A DNA stretch of 64,000 nt from Aulostomus chinensis (Eukaryota; Chordata; Actinopteri; Syngnathiformes; Aulostomidae). Location of the stretch: NCBI GenBank assembly GCA_037954235.1, contig JBBMOA010000008.1:3339001-3403000 (forward strand), read 5' to 3'. Position 1 is the first letter of the stretch. Every line of letters starts with the position of its first letter. A model generated the notes under the pieces. That model was not told the DNA's origin. It saw only the letters and a program-made list of their open reading frames with translations, and did not search any database. Position numbers and translations under genes: made by a program. Positions 1-12,900 of the stretch are shown piece by piece.

Positions 1-861
1 GTTTCCTCAACTGTTGTGTGCTGTTTCTGATCCTTGGTTTCATGACATTCTGATGGAAGGATTTCTCTCTTTTCTCTTTCCTGTTTCTGTCTTTCAAGAT
101 TTGTCACTTTGGATGCGGTTTGTTCATTCATTGCTCATTAATCACTTCAGCCACTTGGTGGGGCCTGTGAGTTGGCGGCAAGATTGATACCACGGAAAAA
201 GAAGAAGTGGTTGTCCTTTTTTTTTTTTTTTTTACTGCTTTGGTGGCGGTGCTGACCAGCAGCTGGACGAGCGCAGACAGCTGTGGCTGTGGCTGTGCTG
301 GAAAACCACATCCTGGCGTCTGCAGCATCTTCAGTCTGTCCGTCCTGTCAGCTTCACACATGCATGTTGGCTCCCCGTTCACTTCCCCTTTTTCTTAAAT
401 GAATGAAAGACCAAAGTGTGGCATACGTTCAGTAGGTTTGGATGTAGTCTGATACAGCCGGGAGGAAGCCATAACTGAATAAACCCAATGTATGCCTCCA
501 CCTGTCAGTGGCGATCACGTCTAGGTGGGGATGTCGGGGGCAACCTGAGGCAGCCGGTGAGTCACCGTACAGTGGATTGTGATTGCAGCTCTGTTGAGGT
601 TTCTGCATCTGGGTCTCGGAGGCGCTGCTACATAATAACGGCATCGCATCAACATGAAATGGGAAAAAGGTCAAAATGAAGAATTTACATTTGTAAAGGG
701 CGGCGTGGTTGCATCATCGGGACCAGAGGAGAGAGCAGAGATGGCGTGCATGCGCGGCTCACGCAGGACAAAAGCATCAGCGACAATTAGTGGTTTAACA
801 CCTAAATCTAATGAGCATGTTTGATTCCATTGGTCACATCTGTGTCCATCCAGCCTGGAAC

Positions 862-1407
862 CTGAGAGGACCCAGAGAGGACTCTGAGAGGACCCAGAGA
901 GGACCCAGAGAGGACTGTGAGAGGACCCAGAGAGGACCCTGAGAGGACCCAGAGAGTACTCTGAGAGGACCCTGAGAGGACCCAGAGAGAACCCTGAGAG
1001 GACCCTGAGAGTACTCTGAGAGGACTCTGAGAGGACCCAGAGAGGACTCTGAGAGGACTCTGAGAGGACCCTGAGAGGACCCAGAGAGTACTCTGAGAGG
1101 ACCCTGAGAGGACTCTTGAGAGGACTCTGAGAGGACTCTGAGAGGACCCTGAGAGTCCTCTCAGAGTCCTCTGAGAGGACTCTTGAGAGGACTCTGAGAG
1201 GACTCTGAGAGGACCCTGAGAGGACTCTGAGAGGACCCTGAGAGGACTCGGAGAGGACTCTGAGAGGACCCTGAGAGGATTTTGAGAGGACCCTGAGAGG
1301 ACTCTGAGAGGACCCAGAGAGGACTCTGAGAGGACCCTGAGAGGACCCAGAGAGGACCCAGAGACTCTGAGAGGACCCAGAGACTCTGAGAGGACCCTGA
1401 GAGGATT
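862..1407. repeat. 11-bp minisatellite, unit about GAGGACYCWGA
   Basis: About 49 units alternating GAGGACTCTGA, GAGGACCCAGA and GAGGACCCTGA. An internal block around 1152-1171 is inverted (GAGTCCTCTCAGAGTCCTCT), which gives hairpin potential with its neighbours. Confidence 0.95.
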
Positions 1408-2032
1408 TCTTGGGACTTCCAGTGCAACAGAACGATCCTGGCGCAGGACGCTCAGCGTACTACCGAGGGACCGGTTTGAAATCCTGCTGGATGGCAATGC
1501 TGCTTTTATTCGGTCAGACTGTTGTTGTTGTTTTTTAAGCCGTAATTTCCACCAAAACTTGTCTTGCTCCACGAAAAAGGACCGTGCATCGTGACATTCT
1601 TGAAATATGATGAGAAAACTCACGTAGCTCACTCGCCTTTCCTTTACGTCACCGGGACACCGAGAGGAGCGATGGCAGCTGCCGTCGCTCCTCTCATGGT
1701 GAACACCACATGACAACGTGCCCCCCCCGCCGCCCCCCAGGCATTGAAAATGAGAGAGTATCTATAGAGGCAGCTCAGGTAGAACTGACGGAGCCGGTTT
1801 TGGTGCTTCCAAACCTGCTTGGCGCCGCTTACATACAGCTTTTATAGACCTGGGTGTCCTGAGCGAGAACAAAAGTTGACGGTTTCTTTGAGTTCAGACC
1901 AAAACGATCAGATACCATAATTTATTTGGAGGGAATTTCCTCTGCAGGTAGGAACCACTGTCAAGGCAGTGGACTGTCAAGGCAGTGGGCGCTCGCACCG
2001 CCGCACCTAACCACTCTAGTTGGCGTCCTCCG

Positions 2033-2034
<2 letters not shown>

Positions 2035-2084
<50 letters not shown>
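2035..2084. repeat. (GT)n-(CG)n microsatellite
   Basis: About 21 GT units ending in GCGCGCG, an alternating purine-pyrimidine tract in a glra3 intron. Confidence 0.95.
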
Positions 2085-2085
<1 letters not shown>

Positions 2086-2455
2086 CTGGCGTTCCTGCGC
2101 TGATGACCAGGCAGCAGCTGCCTCTAAATGCGGTGTGAGGCTCCAGTGCATACAGAAATTGAGAATCCAGTTGGAAGGTGTTTATTCATGTACATCACGG
2201 CTTCAGGTTTACAGACACAAATCACCAGCAGCAGCTGACACACACGGAGCTGCGGCCTCGTCGGCGCGCGCCTCCAGTGGTTCCCATCAGCGGGAAAACA
2301 CATGACAACGTTTGGATTCACACGTGTGGATTCTGATCTTTGAAATCACCTGGGAGGACGATGGTAACTTTAACTACATTCAGACTCTGAGGCTGCCACA
2401 CAACATGAGAGATGAACCCACGTCTGATGGCGTCACGTTGTGTTTGTGTGTGTAG

Positions 2456-2679
2456 GATTACCGTGTGAACATCTTCCTCCGCCAGCAGTGGAACGATCCT
2501 AGGCTGGCCTACGCAGAATACCCAGACGACTCTCTGGACCTGGACCCCTCGATGTTGGACTCCATATGGAAGCCGGATCTGTTCTTCGCCAATGAGAAGG
2601 GGGCGCACTTCCACGAGGTCACGACGGACAACAAGCTGCTCAGGATATTCAAGAATGGGAACGTTCTGTACTCAATCAG
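2456..2679 (+). CDS. glra3: glra3 coding exon, N-terminal ligand-binding domain (224 nt)
   Basis: Bounded by tgtgtag before and GTCAGT after. It opens at DYRVNIFLRQQW, which carries the residues equivalent to alpha1 Phe63 and Arg65 in the agonist pocket, and ends inside an Arg codon (AG|A). SMLDSIWKPDLFFANEKG is a GLRA signature. Confidence 0.95.
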
Positions 2680-3336
2680 GTCAGTTGTTGTTTACCTGGT
2701 CTCTTTTGAACAAAGTTTTGTTCTAATTATTCGACTAATTATAAATGACCCTGTAATTATGAATCAAGGAGCAGCGCATAATGTGAATATGTTGATTTCA
2801 TACCAAAGGGACACAGCGTACCCACGGCACACTCGGGAGGGAGATGGGATTCTGAGGAATACATCATTTTGTACTATGAATACATCATCATAAGTACTTT
2901 AGCTCTGTATAATTGCCCACCATTAGGATTTGCGTATTTATAAAAGACCTTGCAGGAAGTTCAGGGAAAAAAATTAGCATTTTTTTTCAAGCAGTCAGAT
3001 CAGTAAATGCATGACAAACAACCCCAAAAATTGCACAGAGTGAAATTCCGAGATGAGACACTTTCTAATGTAAGATTATTGGTTGTGTGGTTGACAGGCT
3101 GCAGCAAAGCACCATGGGTATGCATTGACATCACACCTGGTTTATTTTAAACGCTTGCTCAGCCCAGTTCTTCTGAGTTGCAGGTTTTTGTGTTTATCTT
3201 GTTGAATTTGATTCGCCTCTAATATTTGCCACAGCCCGTGTGAAAAAATACCAGCTGTTGCTTTGGGTTTGAAAATTCAGCGACATCCCGTCAAGTGCCA
3301 CTTGAATATTGAATAAGCGGAGATAAAAGCATATTA

Positions 3337-3386
<50 letters not shown>

Positions 3387-3541
3387 GACTCTAAGCTCTG
3401 TCACTGTCTTTGACGTCCCGCTCACTCCTTCTCTTCCCTCTCGCTTCGCTTTCAGACTGACACTAACGCTGTCATGTCCTATGGATCTAAAGAACTTCCC
3501 AATGGATGTTCAGACCTGCATCATGCAGCTGGAGAGCTGTG

Positions 3542-3588
<47 letters not shown>

Positions 3589-6500
3589 TTGTGACATTTC
3601 TCTCTGTGAAAATTGAATATTAATGTGTTTGTGTAACGGCTGATGGGAACCGAAGTGGAAAAGCATCCAAATGAGCGACTCAGGCTCAGTCCTATTAGAT
3701 GAGACCGGGGTCCGGTGTAGCAGGCCGGCGAATCCTAACGAGGAAGGAGAGGGAGAGATTAAGATCATTATCCTGACAGTGGTGCGCAGGGAAAGACTGT
3801 GAAACACAAACAACGTTTTCACACCACAATAAAATATTGCCTTTATCGAGACATTTTTTGGGTTAAAGTCTTCCTTCACCCAAAAAGGAGTTTTTTTCCC
3901 CCTGTGTGACTTCGTGATGATTCATTGTTAGTGATGATTGATGCTATTTGCTTGAAGCCTGCCATTAATAAGAGCAACAGAGGATTTTCAGCTCCAATCA
4001 GAATGTAGAACTAAACACGCGGCCGGATGAGGAAGACGCACTCTGGAGCTCCCGAACAGACGTAGTGGACAGTCATGGCGCTGACAGCCGTGAGTTCGCT
4101 AAATGGCTGCTGTTGTCTGACTTCTGCTGCCCCCCAGAGGTAACAGAGGAGGAAACGTCTATTTCTGAGTACTTGAAGGCAAAGCTAAACATTTTGTTTG
4201 AGGTAGCACATGAATAAATAATCAGTTGGTATAATTTTCGGTTGAAATTGCAGCCGCGTCTGCAGCCAACTGTGTGAGGCTGTTCCCTCAGAGCGTTCAG
4301 CGTCTGTAGGAGGAGGCGCTTTCCTTGAGCTGGGTCGTGTGTTTGGATACAGATCGCACTTCTGCACCAGATGTGCACGAGGTCGAAAACATTTATCCAA
4401 CCTGGCAGCAGACAGGGAGGATGGACAGAGGTGTGTGACCAAGAGGGGGAGGACAGGGAGTCCCACAGAAGAGAACCTTCAGTGAGAGGGGAGGTGAAAA
4501 TTAAACAGGCAATGATGAACGCTCGGGAAAGGAAGAGGAGGGCACAGCGCGCTGCATGAAAATAACTGAATACACAGGTGCTGTTTCTGTCGTCACACAG
4601 CTGCAGTAGATGGGAATTATAGAAATAAATGTTGTTATTTGTGATCCTGATCTACGAAGCACCAATGGCCCTTCAACCATGCGGCGCTGCACCGTTCTTG
4701 TTCTGGCACCAAGGGACCGTTCATGTCAGTGGAAAGGTCAGGTCAGACGACGCTACGTGCTGCTTGTTTCATGATTTAGACACCATAATTGCGGTATCAT
4801 GCAGCACTGAAATGCTGTGGTTCCTGACTAAGGTCTGACCCGGACTTCACAGTCCTGTCCCTCAGATGCGTGAGGCAGCAGGCTTGCCAGGTCCAGGCCC
4901 CTGCTCACAGCCCTCATGCTTTTATATTTCTTTCACAAAAGTAAAACACTAAAACTAAAATCGTAATCACAAAGTGCTCAAAACCATCGCTGGATGGGTT
5001 TCTGGCGTCATGCCCAGTCCTGCCTCATCACACAAGCTCTCGTCGCCAAGTTCTTCTTCTGCACTACTAATTTCTGCTCCAGTTTTGGTTTAGTTAAGCC
5101 TGGCTGATTATTTATCGGTCATTAACCTACACGATCAGCACTGGTGAGTAGTTTTGATGGTGAGAGCGAAGCCAGTGGTCAGCCTCACAGCAGAAGGAGC
5201 TGGAGCGGTCTGTGTGGAGGTGGCACGTTCTCGCCGTGTCTGTGTGGGCCCTCCAGGACTTCCAGCTCCCATCAACATGTTTGTAAAGAAGTACATAGTC
5301 CTGTCAGTACCGCTGACCAGGGGACCGGGAGAATGGACGGGAGCCGGTCCCAGGCCGCGGGATCGATGGGTTGATTCAGAGGATGAGCTGCGTTCGTCTG
5401 TGACTTCCTTCCTTCCTTCTTCTTCTTCTTCTTCTTCTTCTTCTTCTTCTTCTTCTCCTCATATCAGTGTGTCAACAGGAAGCCACCCACCATCGATTAA
5501 TAAGTTAATAGCACTCAGCTCTCACCCAACCACTCCTGCTTCCCCCTGCTCCGGTTTATTATTCATCATTGTAATTGTGCTGGCTTCTCATGTTCGTGCC
5601 ACGCGGAGATTCCATAGCTCCGTGGTGAAGTCTGCTGAGGTCGGTGCCTTCACCCACGGGGCCTGTAACTGTGCACGTCACCGAATGTTTGCCGTGCTGC
5701 TTGGATTCACGCAGCCTGCACAACTTGCAGCACTACCTGTGCAGACAGGGATGCAAAGATGAAAATGGCTTACAACAAGTGGGATTATCTGAGATTAACC
5801 GTCACAGCCAGGCATGGCACGTGTGGATCAACAAACAATTACATCATATGATGTTTTTCTTAGCTGAAGAATATTCAGAGCCGTTCTTCATCGCCTCCTG
5901 ATAGAAACTGTATCTAATCAGACATGTGGCCGTATCTTTTTAAAGAACCTCAATGCCATGTTGCTAACCTCATTTCTACGATGACTAATTCCTCCTTTGT
6001 CCAATCATGAGCGTATCCTGGCCCCGGGGGAACACACAGATTATTTGTCTTCATTGGTGGTTTTATTCTGCTCCGGCCCTCTGACCGGGGGGCTTTACAT
6101 AGATCCACTCATTAAATCTATACGGTGTATCTATGTGAGATTATTTTTATTGCTGGGTTGCTGCGGTCCCTGATGTAACGCAGCAGAGCCCACGGGAAAC
6201 ATAAAGGCACGCACATGCAGAGAGACAGAGGATGAGAGCAAATGGTTGCTGTCATGACACAATGCATTTTTTAATGAGAAAACTGCTTTGGTCCAACTCC
6301 ACCTCCACTCCGTTCCGTACCTCCCATCATATGTGGCCTGAGTGACGTCTGCATTTGGTGTCCAGGTATTGTTATGGTGGAGGGGGGGAAATGGGGGGGT
6401 TGATGGTGTCCAGATATGTTTCCAGTCAGTTTTGAGGATTTATTTTGCTGTTTGTTTATTTGCCTTTGAGTTGATGCGGTTGGCGTCACCTGCAGAACGT

Positions 6501-7634
6501 GCAGGTGCTCAGAGGGAACATCCGAAGACGCGGTTACCACCAGGGGCAGTTGTAAGATTTAAAAATATCCAGAGCTGAGCACAGCCGCGTGTGGAGGACC
6601 AGGGGCTTGGTCATGCAGGTTTTGTCTGATTTAGTCTGAAGCTTAAGAGGCGAGATGAACAAAGTCTTTTGTGTTTGGCTGTTGGCATCGACCAGCACGT
6701 AGCAGCTGCTTCTGCTTCCATTAAAACATCCCACGGTGCCCGCGGTGCTTTTTTGTGGTACTTTTATTTGCTGCGTGGCTTTGTTCTTTCTCTTTTCCTT
6801 CACTGAGACTTTTTGTCTTTCTGATGCAATTGGGGAGTGAGTATTTAGCTGAGTGACATCAGAACTGACTGCACTGTTCACACACGGCTTGAAATCATGA
6901 ACGTACATTTCAAGGTAGAAGAAGAAGAGTATCGAGGCCTGGAGCGACTTCCCCTCAGTGCTTGGTCCCGCTCGGCTGCGTTCAGACAGCAGGCTCTCGT
7001 TTGACCGGGTGCCGCTGAAACCACATCATCAAGATCCACAGCAGCTGAGGACTGACAGCGGCGCGGTTGTAACCACTGCATCCAGCGAGAGATCCCGCTG
7101 CTGCCATGTGCTCCCGATGCATTTGTTATGTTCTGTGGCTGTGTGTCGCTCACACGGTGGCCCGGTCACATCATGTTCTGCCTCCGTCAAACAGGAGGTT
7201 GGGTACTGTTGTCTCCGCCTTCTTTTCTTGTACCTCTTAGAGGAGAGGTTGTCTCGTGTGTGCGTGGTTGTGTGTATGTCCATGCTCAAGTGTCAGTAGA
7301 ACCACCAGCGTGCCTTTACACACGGCACCACTTTTTTTTCTTTCTCTCAGAACGATAAGTATAGACAGAGATCCAGAACATCTTAATTCACTGAATCTGA
7401 ACTACTGGACTACTCAGATTATTAAATTGGTACCAGAATGGAAACTGTGATCGTCAATGGTTTTGATCGGTCCAACCATTAACTGTTGATTTGCAGTTGG
7501 TTACACCATGAACGACCTGATCTTTGAGTGGCAGGAGAATGGACCGGTACAAGTGGCCGAGGGCCTGACGCTCCCACAGTTCATCCTGAAAGATGAATCA
7601 GACCTGCGATACTGCACCAAGCACTACAACACAG

Positions 7635-7679
<45 letters not shown>

Positions 7680-8173
7680 CTGGAATCAACACTGCAAGGT
7701 CAAAGATAGCCACTGGGTGAAATGGTTTGTCACAATCCTGAATGGACAGACGTCAGACGGACTGACATCTTGTCACAAAGTGGGACGAAACCATCAACAG
7801 TACATAGCTCGGCTGGCAGGCCCGAACCCTGTTGCCACGCCCCTTTCTGTGACATCAGCTAGTTTTAAGCCTTGCGCAAACTTGTTGTTAATGTTGACGG
7901 CGTACAGTAACTCAGTATATTTTTTATGTTTCAGGTAAATTCACGTGTATTGAAGTGCGCTTCCACCTGGAACGTCAGATGGGCTACTACCTGATCCAGA
8001 TGTACATCCCGTCTCTGCTGATTGTCATCCTGTCCTGGGTCTCCTTCTGGATAAACATGGACGCCGCCCCAGCCAGAGTGGCGCTGGGCATCACCACTGT
8101 CCTCACCATGACAACACAGAGCTCCGGTTCCAGAACATCTCTGCCGAAGGTGTGTGTCTGTGCATTTCATTAT

Positions 8174-8237
<64 letters not shown>

Positions 8238-9922
8238 CCTTCAGGTGCCTCACCTTCCTCTCCCAGCAAATGCAGGTAGCAGCGGATGAACTTTAGACTC
8301 TTCATTGGCCGCAGGTGTGACTGTGAGTGGCAGCGGTTGTCTGTCTGTGTTTGTTTGCATGGGAGTGGGCTGGCGGCCTTATTTAGCCTTCCTCTCACCT
8401 GATGTGTGCTGGATATGCTCTAACCCTCCACGCTATAAGCCTGTCGGCTGGATGGATGGAGGGAAATCAGCTACGCAGCATCATGACCCCGATTTTACAC
8501 GCGCGACCTGGTCACGAACAGAAGAGTGTAAATGTCTCCAAACATTACTGCACACAGGCGTCAGCTTGGAAACGAGCTGAAGGACCTGAGCTGCAAGTGT
8601 AGAGCAGCAGTAGCTTGGACTGTGTAGCCCCAGAACCAATCAGATCGTGGGCTTTTAATCAGTCTAATAAAGGACTGTCAGGCTGTGGCTGTCACTGCGT
8701 GTCGGTACACAAACCTTTGTAGTAGTGTAGCGTTGAACAGAGCAACATTGTCATGTGTCAGTCTCAGCTCCTCCCATCTCTGACCACGTCGTGCATGTCA
8801 GGCTCATCTGAAACGTTTGCCCTCTGGGACAGGGACACCGATGGCTGATTTTTGGGGGCGTTTTTCAGAGCGCCAGCGATGTAAGAGCCAAACGCAAAAC
8901 AAAGAAGTCCATCCACCCTTCCATTTTGAGGCGACAGTGCTCACCACTGCACCACTGTGCCGCCCTAAAGAAGACGTCCAGGCACTCAAAGCATCAAAAG
9001 ATGAGGAAGGAATTAATGAATTTATCTTCTCTCTCCTTGGCTACCGTCCTAATTTCCTCAGTGCTCATATCCTGATTGTTGGGACCTGGTTTTTATACCA
9101 GAGATCCAGAATGTTGGTGTTTTCACCACAACGATCAACACAGATTCGTCTGAGTCCTTCTTGTCCGAGTGTTTTTTGTTTTTTTTTACTGGTGTATGTT
9201 TGCTTAAACAACTATTGAATGTTTTCAATATTGAAAAATTATAACGTCCCCCCCCCCCCCCCCCCAAAAAAAAAAAGATGAGGAAGGAAGTACTTTAACA
9301 GCCTTTACTGGGCCGCCGTCCTGGCTCGGTGGCACAGCTCCTTCCACCGTCTCACCCACGGTGGTTGGAGGATACGGTGACCTGCTTCAGACTTGAAACT
9401 ATCAGACATCCACTCCAGCATCGGTAAACTGCAGGTCAGCTTGACTACGGTCAGGCCTTTGGTGCGGCAGTGAGCTATTAGCACGTCTTATGGTCTGGCA
9501 GTGACGGGGCGGCGGGGGGGACTATTTTATGTGTTTTCTCTTTGTTTATGTTTTGTTGTTCGCCAGCTGCTGCGGTTTTGGACAGTTTCTGCAAACTCTC
9601 AATAAAAAAGATTTTGATCATAAAACAGCCTTTGTGAGCGGCCTTCTTGAGGGTTCACCAGCATCAGTGGGGCGCTCTAAACCTCAGGGGCGTCCAAAAC
9701 ACTCAGTAGTATAAAATCAGGAGAGAATGTAATTTTATTTCAAGCGTGTGTTAATTACACACATTGTGCATCTACAAGAGCGTGTGTGAGAAAGAGCCCC
9801 TCAGTCTTGTTCTGGTATCTTGTATGCATGAGAAGAAATCTGACATGGAGCACTTTGTTACATAAGTCTGATTAGCACATCCGTTCCTCGCACACATACT
9901 GTACACATACACCTCAAAACAC

Positions 9923-9966
<44 letters not shown>

Positions 9967-12900
9967 AGAGTTTAGGAGGTTTATCATGTTCCCAGTGCGA
10001 GACAGAGCTTTGCACTCCAGTATGCTACACGTGTCTGAATAAGTCATTGTTTCATAAAGAAAGGAAGCTGCACCAGTCGGACACCACAGGCGTCATTGGT
10101 CCAATCACACGGGTGTGTGTGTGTGTGTGTGTGTGTGTGCTATGATAACATGAATGTAGCATCTCTGTTCTGATGAAGTGTTGACTGCTGTCAGCCAGCT
10201 CGGTCAGCGTCTGGAGCCCCATGAGTGTTTACCGGTCCGTGTCTCTCCCTCTCAGGTCTCTTACGTCAAGGCCATCGACATTTGGATGGCAGTGTGTCTT
10301 CTCTTCGTCTTCTCGGCGCTGTTGGAGTATGCTGCCGTTAACTTTGTCTCAAGGCAACACAAAGAGCTGCTCCGGTTCAGACGGCATCACAAGAACAAGA
10401 GCAAGGTAGAGAACGATCCTCTGACACCCGACACATCCGTACGTCTCCCTCGCCTGCACTCAGGCAGGCACAGACACGGCCTGATGGCTACTTGTGTAAA
10501 AAGTACTTGACCTGAACGCTGGATTGAAGCTGCCCTCTTGTGGCGACTTGGTGCCATTGCAGTTTGAATAGCATAGCAATAGAAATTATTGTTAGAAACT
10601 TCACCAGTCCGGCTGTGTGGCTGTAGGAGCATGTAATGGTGCATGTGTGACGTCATGACACACCACGCCTCACTTCCTGTGCACGTGCATGTCGCTGCAT
10701 CCTGGTTGTTTGTGTGGTGCTGTGGTTGTTTGCCCTGACAGAAGCCATCCAAACATGGAGCTCGATGAAAGTGCTGAGGAGGGATCACTCAGCATTCAGT
10801 CACCTCCCAAACATACAAACTCCATTTGCACGATGGGAGGTTTAAGCTCTTATAGAAACAAATCAACTGGTAAAGATGTGCTGAAGGTCGCCAGTCTCCG
10901 ACGCTGATGGGAATATTGATGGAGGCCTGACGGTGGCTCAGCTGCAACACCCACATTGATCCACTATGATGAGTAAAAACAGATAATGATCCAACACTGA
11001 GGGCGTCTCTTAAAGAGTTTCAGTAGCCAGGACCTGCGGGATCAACTGTAGGTGCCGGCCACACGTTCAGTATTGAGCGTATGAAAAAGTTTGAAGAGGT
11101 TTGACAACAGAGAGAGCTGTTGCTATAGTAACTGTCGCATTACGTGAAGCACCTGCTGAAAAAAAATCCATACCATAGGTTTTTAACCTTCTACAAAACA
11201 ATCTTGAAGTGACAACATTGGGATTTTCAGATATTCTCCGCTTTTGACGCACGTGTTGGTCCAGCACTGAAGACTTCTCAATCATTATTCCAGCGGAGAG
11301 ATGTGGCCTTATCGCAGAGAAGTTTACCGAAAAGTTTGGTACAAATGATTAAAACAACCTAAAAATTATATAATCTGTTAAGAATGTCAAATGTATGTTC
11401 ATCTTAATCTTGGGATTTTTTTTAATGTTTTGACATGAATCACTTTTGTCCACCAATGACGGTGAGACAGATGAATTAAATCAGATGTGCTTGTGTCAGG
11501 ATATTGTCATGTGCCGGTATCTGTTCTGCCAATATTTTGTTTAAAAAAAATGTTCAAATGATATTTACATGTAACACATGATCATGCAAACATCATGAAT
11601 TTGGAAAAAAGTTATGTTTTATGATTCCAAAACATCTGCGATGGCCCTTGAATCATTTATCGCTTCCTCATGAATTTACAGCAAATGACGAGCAGTGACT
11701 TCAGCAAAACTGCCGTCAGACAATCGCCACAATCACAGAGATATTTTTAAAGAATGACAGATACCAAACGATGACGTGACAGAAGCGCTGTTAAATGAGC
11801 CCTTATTTACAGTGGGACATGGTCAAGATTTCAGAATTTGCAAAAATGTCATATCCTGAAAGGGTTTTTTTATGTGCTACACTGTTGAGACTTAGCTACA
11901 CCGCGCCAACCAAATGTGACTGACGGCGTCTCCGCCAACATTCAACACACGTCGACTGAGCGGATGAGTGCCCCGTGCCAGTTGTTGGATGCTACTTGTT
12001 TCCCTTTGGTTTCTCTCTGGTCTTGGTTGGGCTGCATGCTGTAGAACTGTGGGGGTGGCGTTGATCCAGAGGAGCTGGCAGATTCCCTCCATCACGTTAA
12101 CGCTGACAACGGCCTCAAGTCAGACCCACTCTATGGATCTATGACCAACATCTACACCAGCAACCACAGGGTAATGGCACAAAACACTGTGTGTGTGTGT
12201 CTGTCTGTGTGTGTGTGTGTGTGTGCGTGCATGTTTGCATGTGTATGTGCATGTTTCACTAGCATGTATTGCAAGACCTTCCCCATCAGTTTGGTTGTTA
12301 ATACGCTTGTTCCAAAGATATATGGACACACACACCAGCTGGAGGGTGGAAGTGATCACATTTAACAGCAATGACAATGTTCATGTATTATTTCTAAGCA
12401 CAGAGTCCTACAAATGACACCGGCAAATACTTACAGGACACAGAAGCTCTCCTCCCTGCACCCTCTTATTAATCCAAACACTGCTTGTATGCGAGGGAAT
12501 CAGTGACAGTCAGTGAGCGTTCAGGAGCAAACCAGGTCTGGTGCACAGACGATGCAAAAACTCAGACTCTCAGCACAGAAAGAAATGTCGAACATGTCGT
12601 TTTTTATTAACGTTACTGATGTGCTTTCAAAGAAACCTCTTTCCGTGGGCCAATAACACATGGCTGCTATTTTAAACCCCTTTTTAACAAGAAAAAATGA
12701 AATCAACACCCGTCTCTCCTCTGCGCTGCTTCAGGGAGCTGAAACCCATGCAGAACAGCTGGCTGCTAGTTAGCTTAGCATAATGAATGGTAGAGGTTGG
12801 GCTGTGTAGCATAGCTCTGTCCTCTGTCCTTCCCATGTGTGCTCTGGCTCAGGTTCAGGATGCTGGTTCATGCAAGAGTAACCCTCTTTAGCACAGAGGG

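Larger units (their letters stand above)
1..2455 (+). other. glra3 intron (upstream exons not in window)
   Basis: No exon encoding the FGSxxETTM segment or earlier glra3 exons is visible. Contains a poly-T run near 217-232, the 11-bp minisatellite, a C-rich patch at 1720-1738 and a TG/CG repeat at 2035-2084. Nothing else is recognised. Confidence 0.6.

Noticed and set aside
808..1716. 302-codon open frame on the - strand with SGSSQSPLRVLS repeats
   Set aside because: It is the translation of the 11-bp minisatellite. An 11-bp period gives the same repeating peptide in each frame, there are no flanking splice or coding signals, and a second frame gives the same motif.
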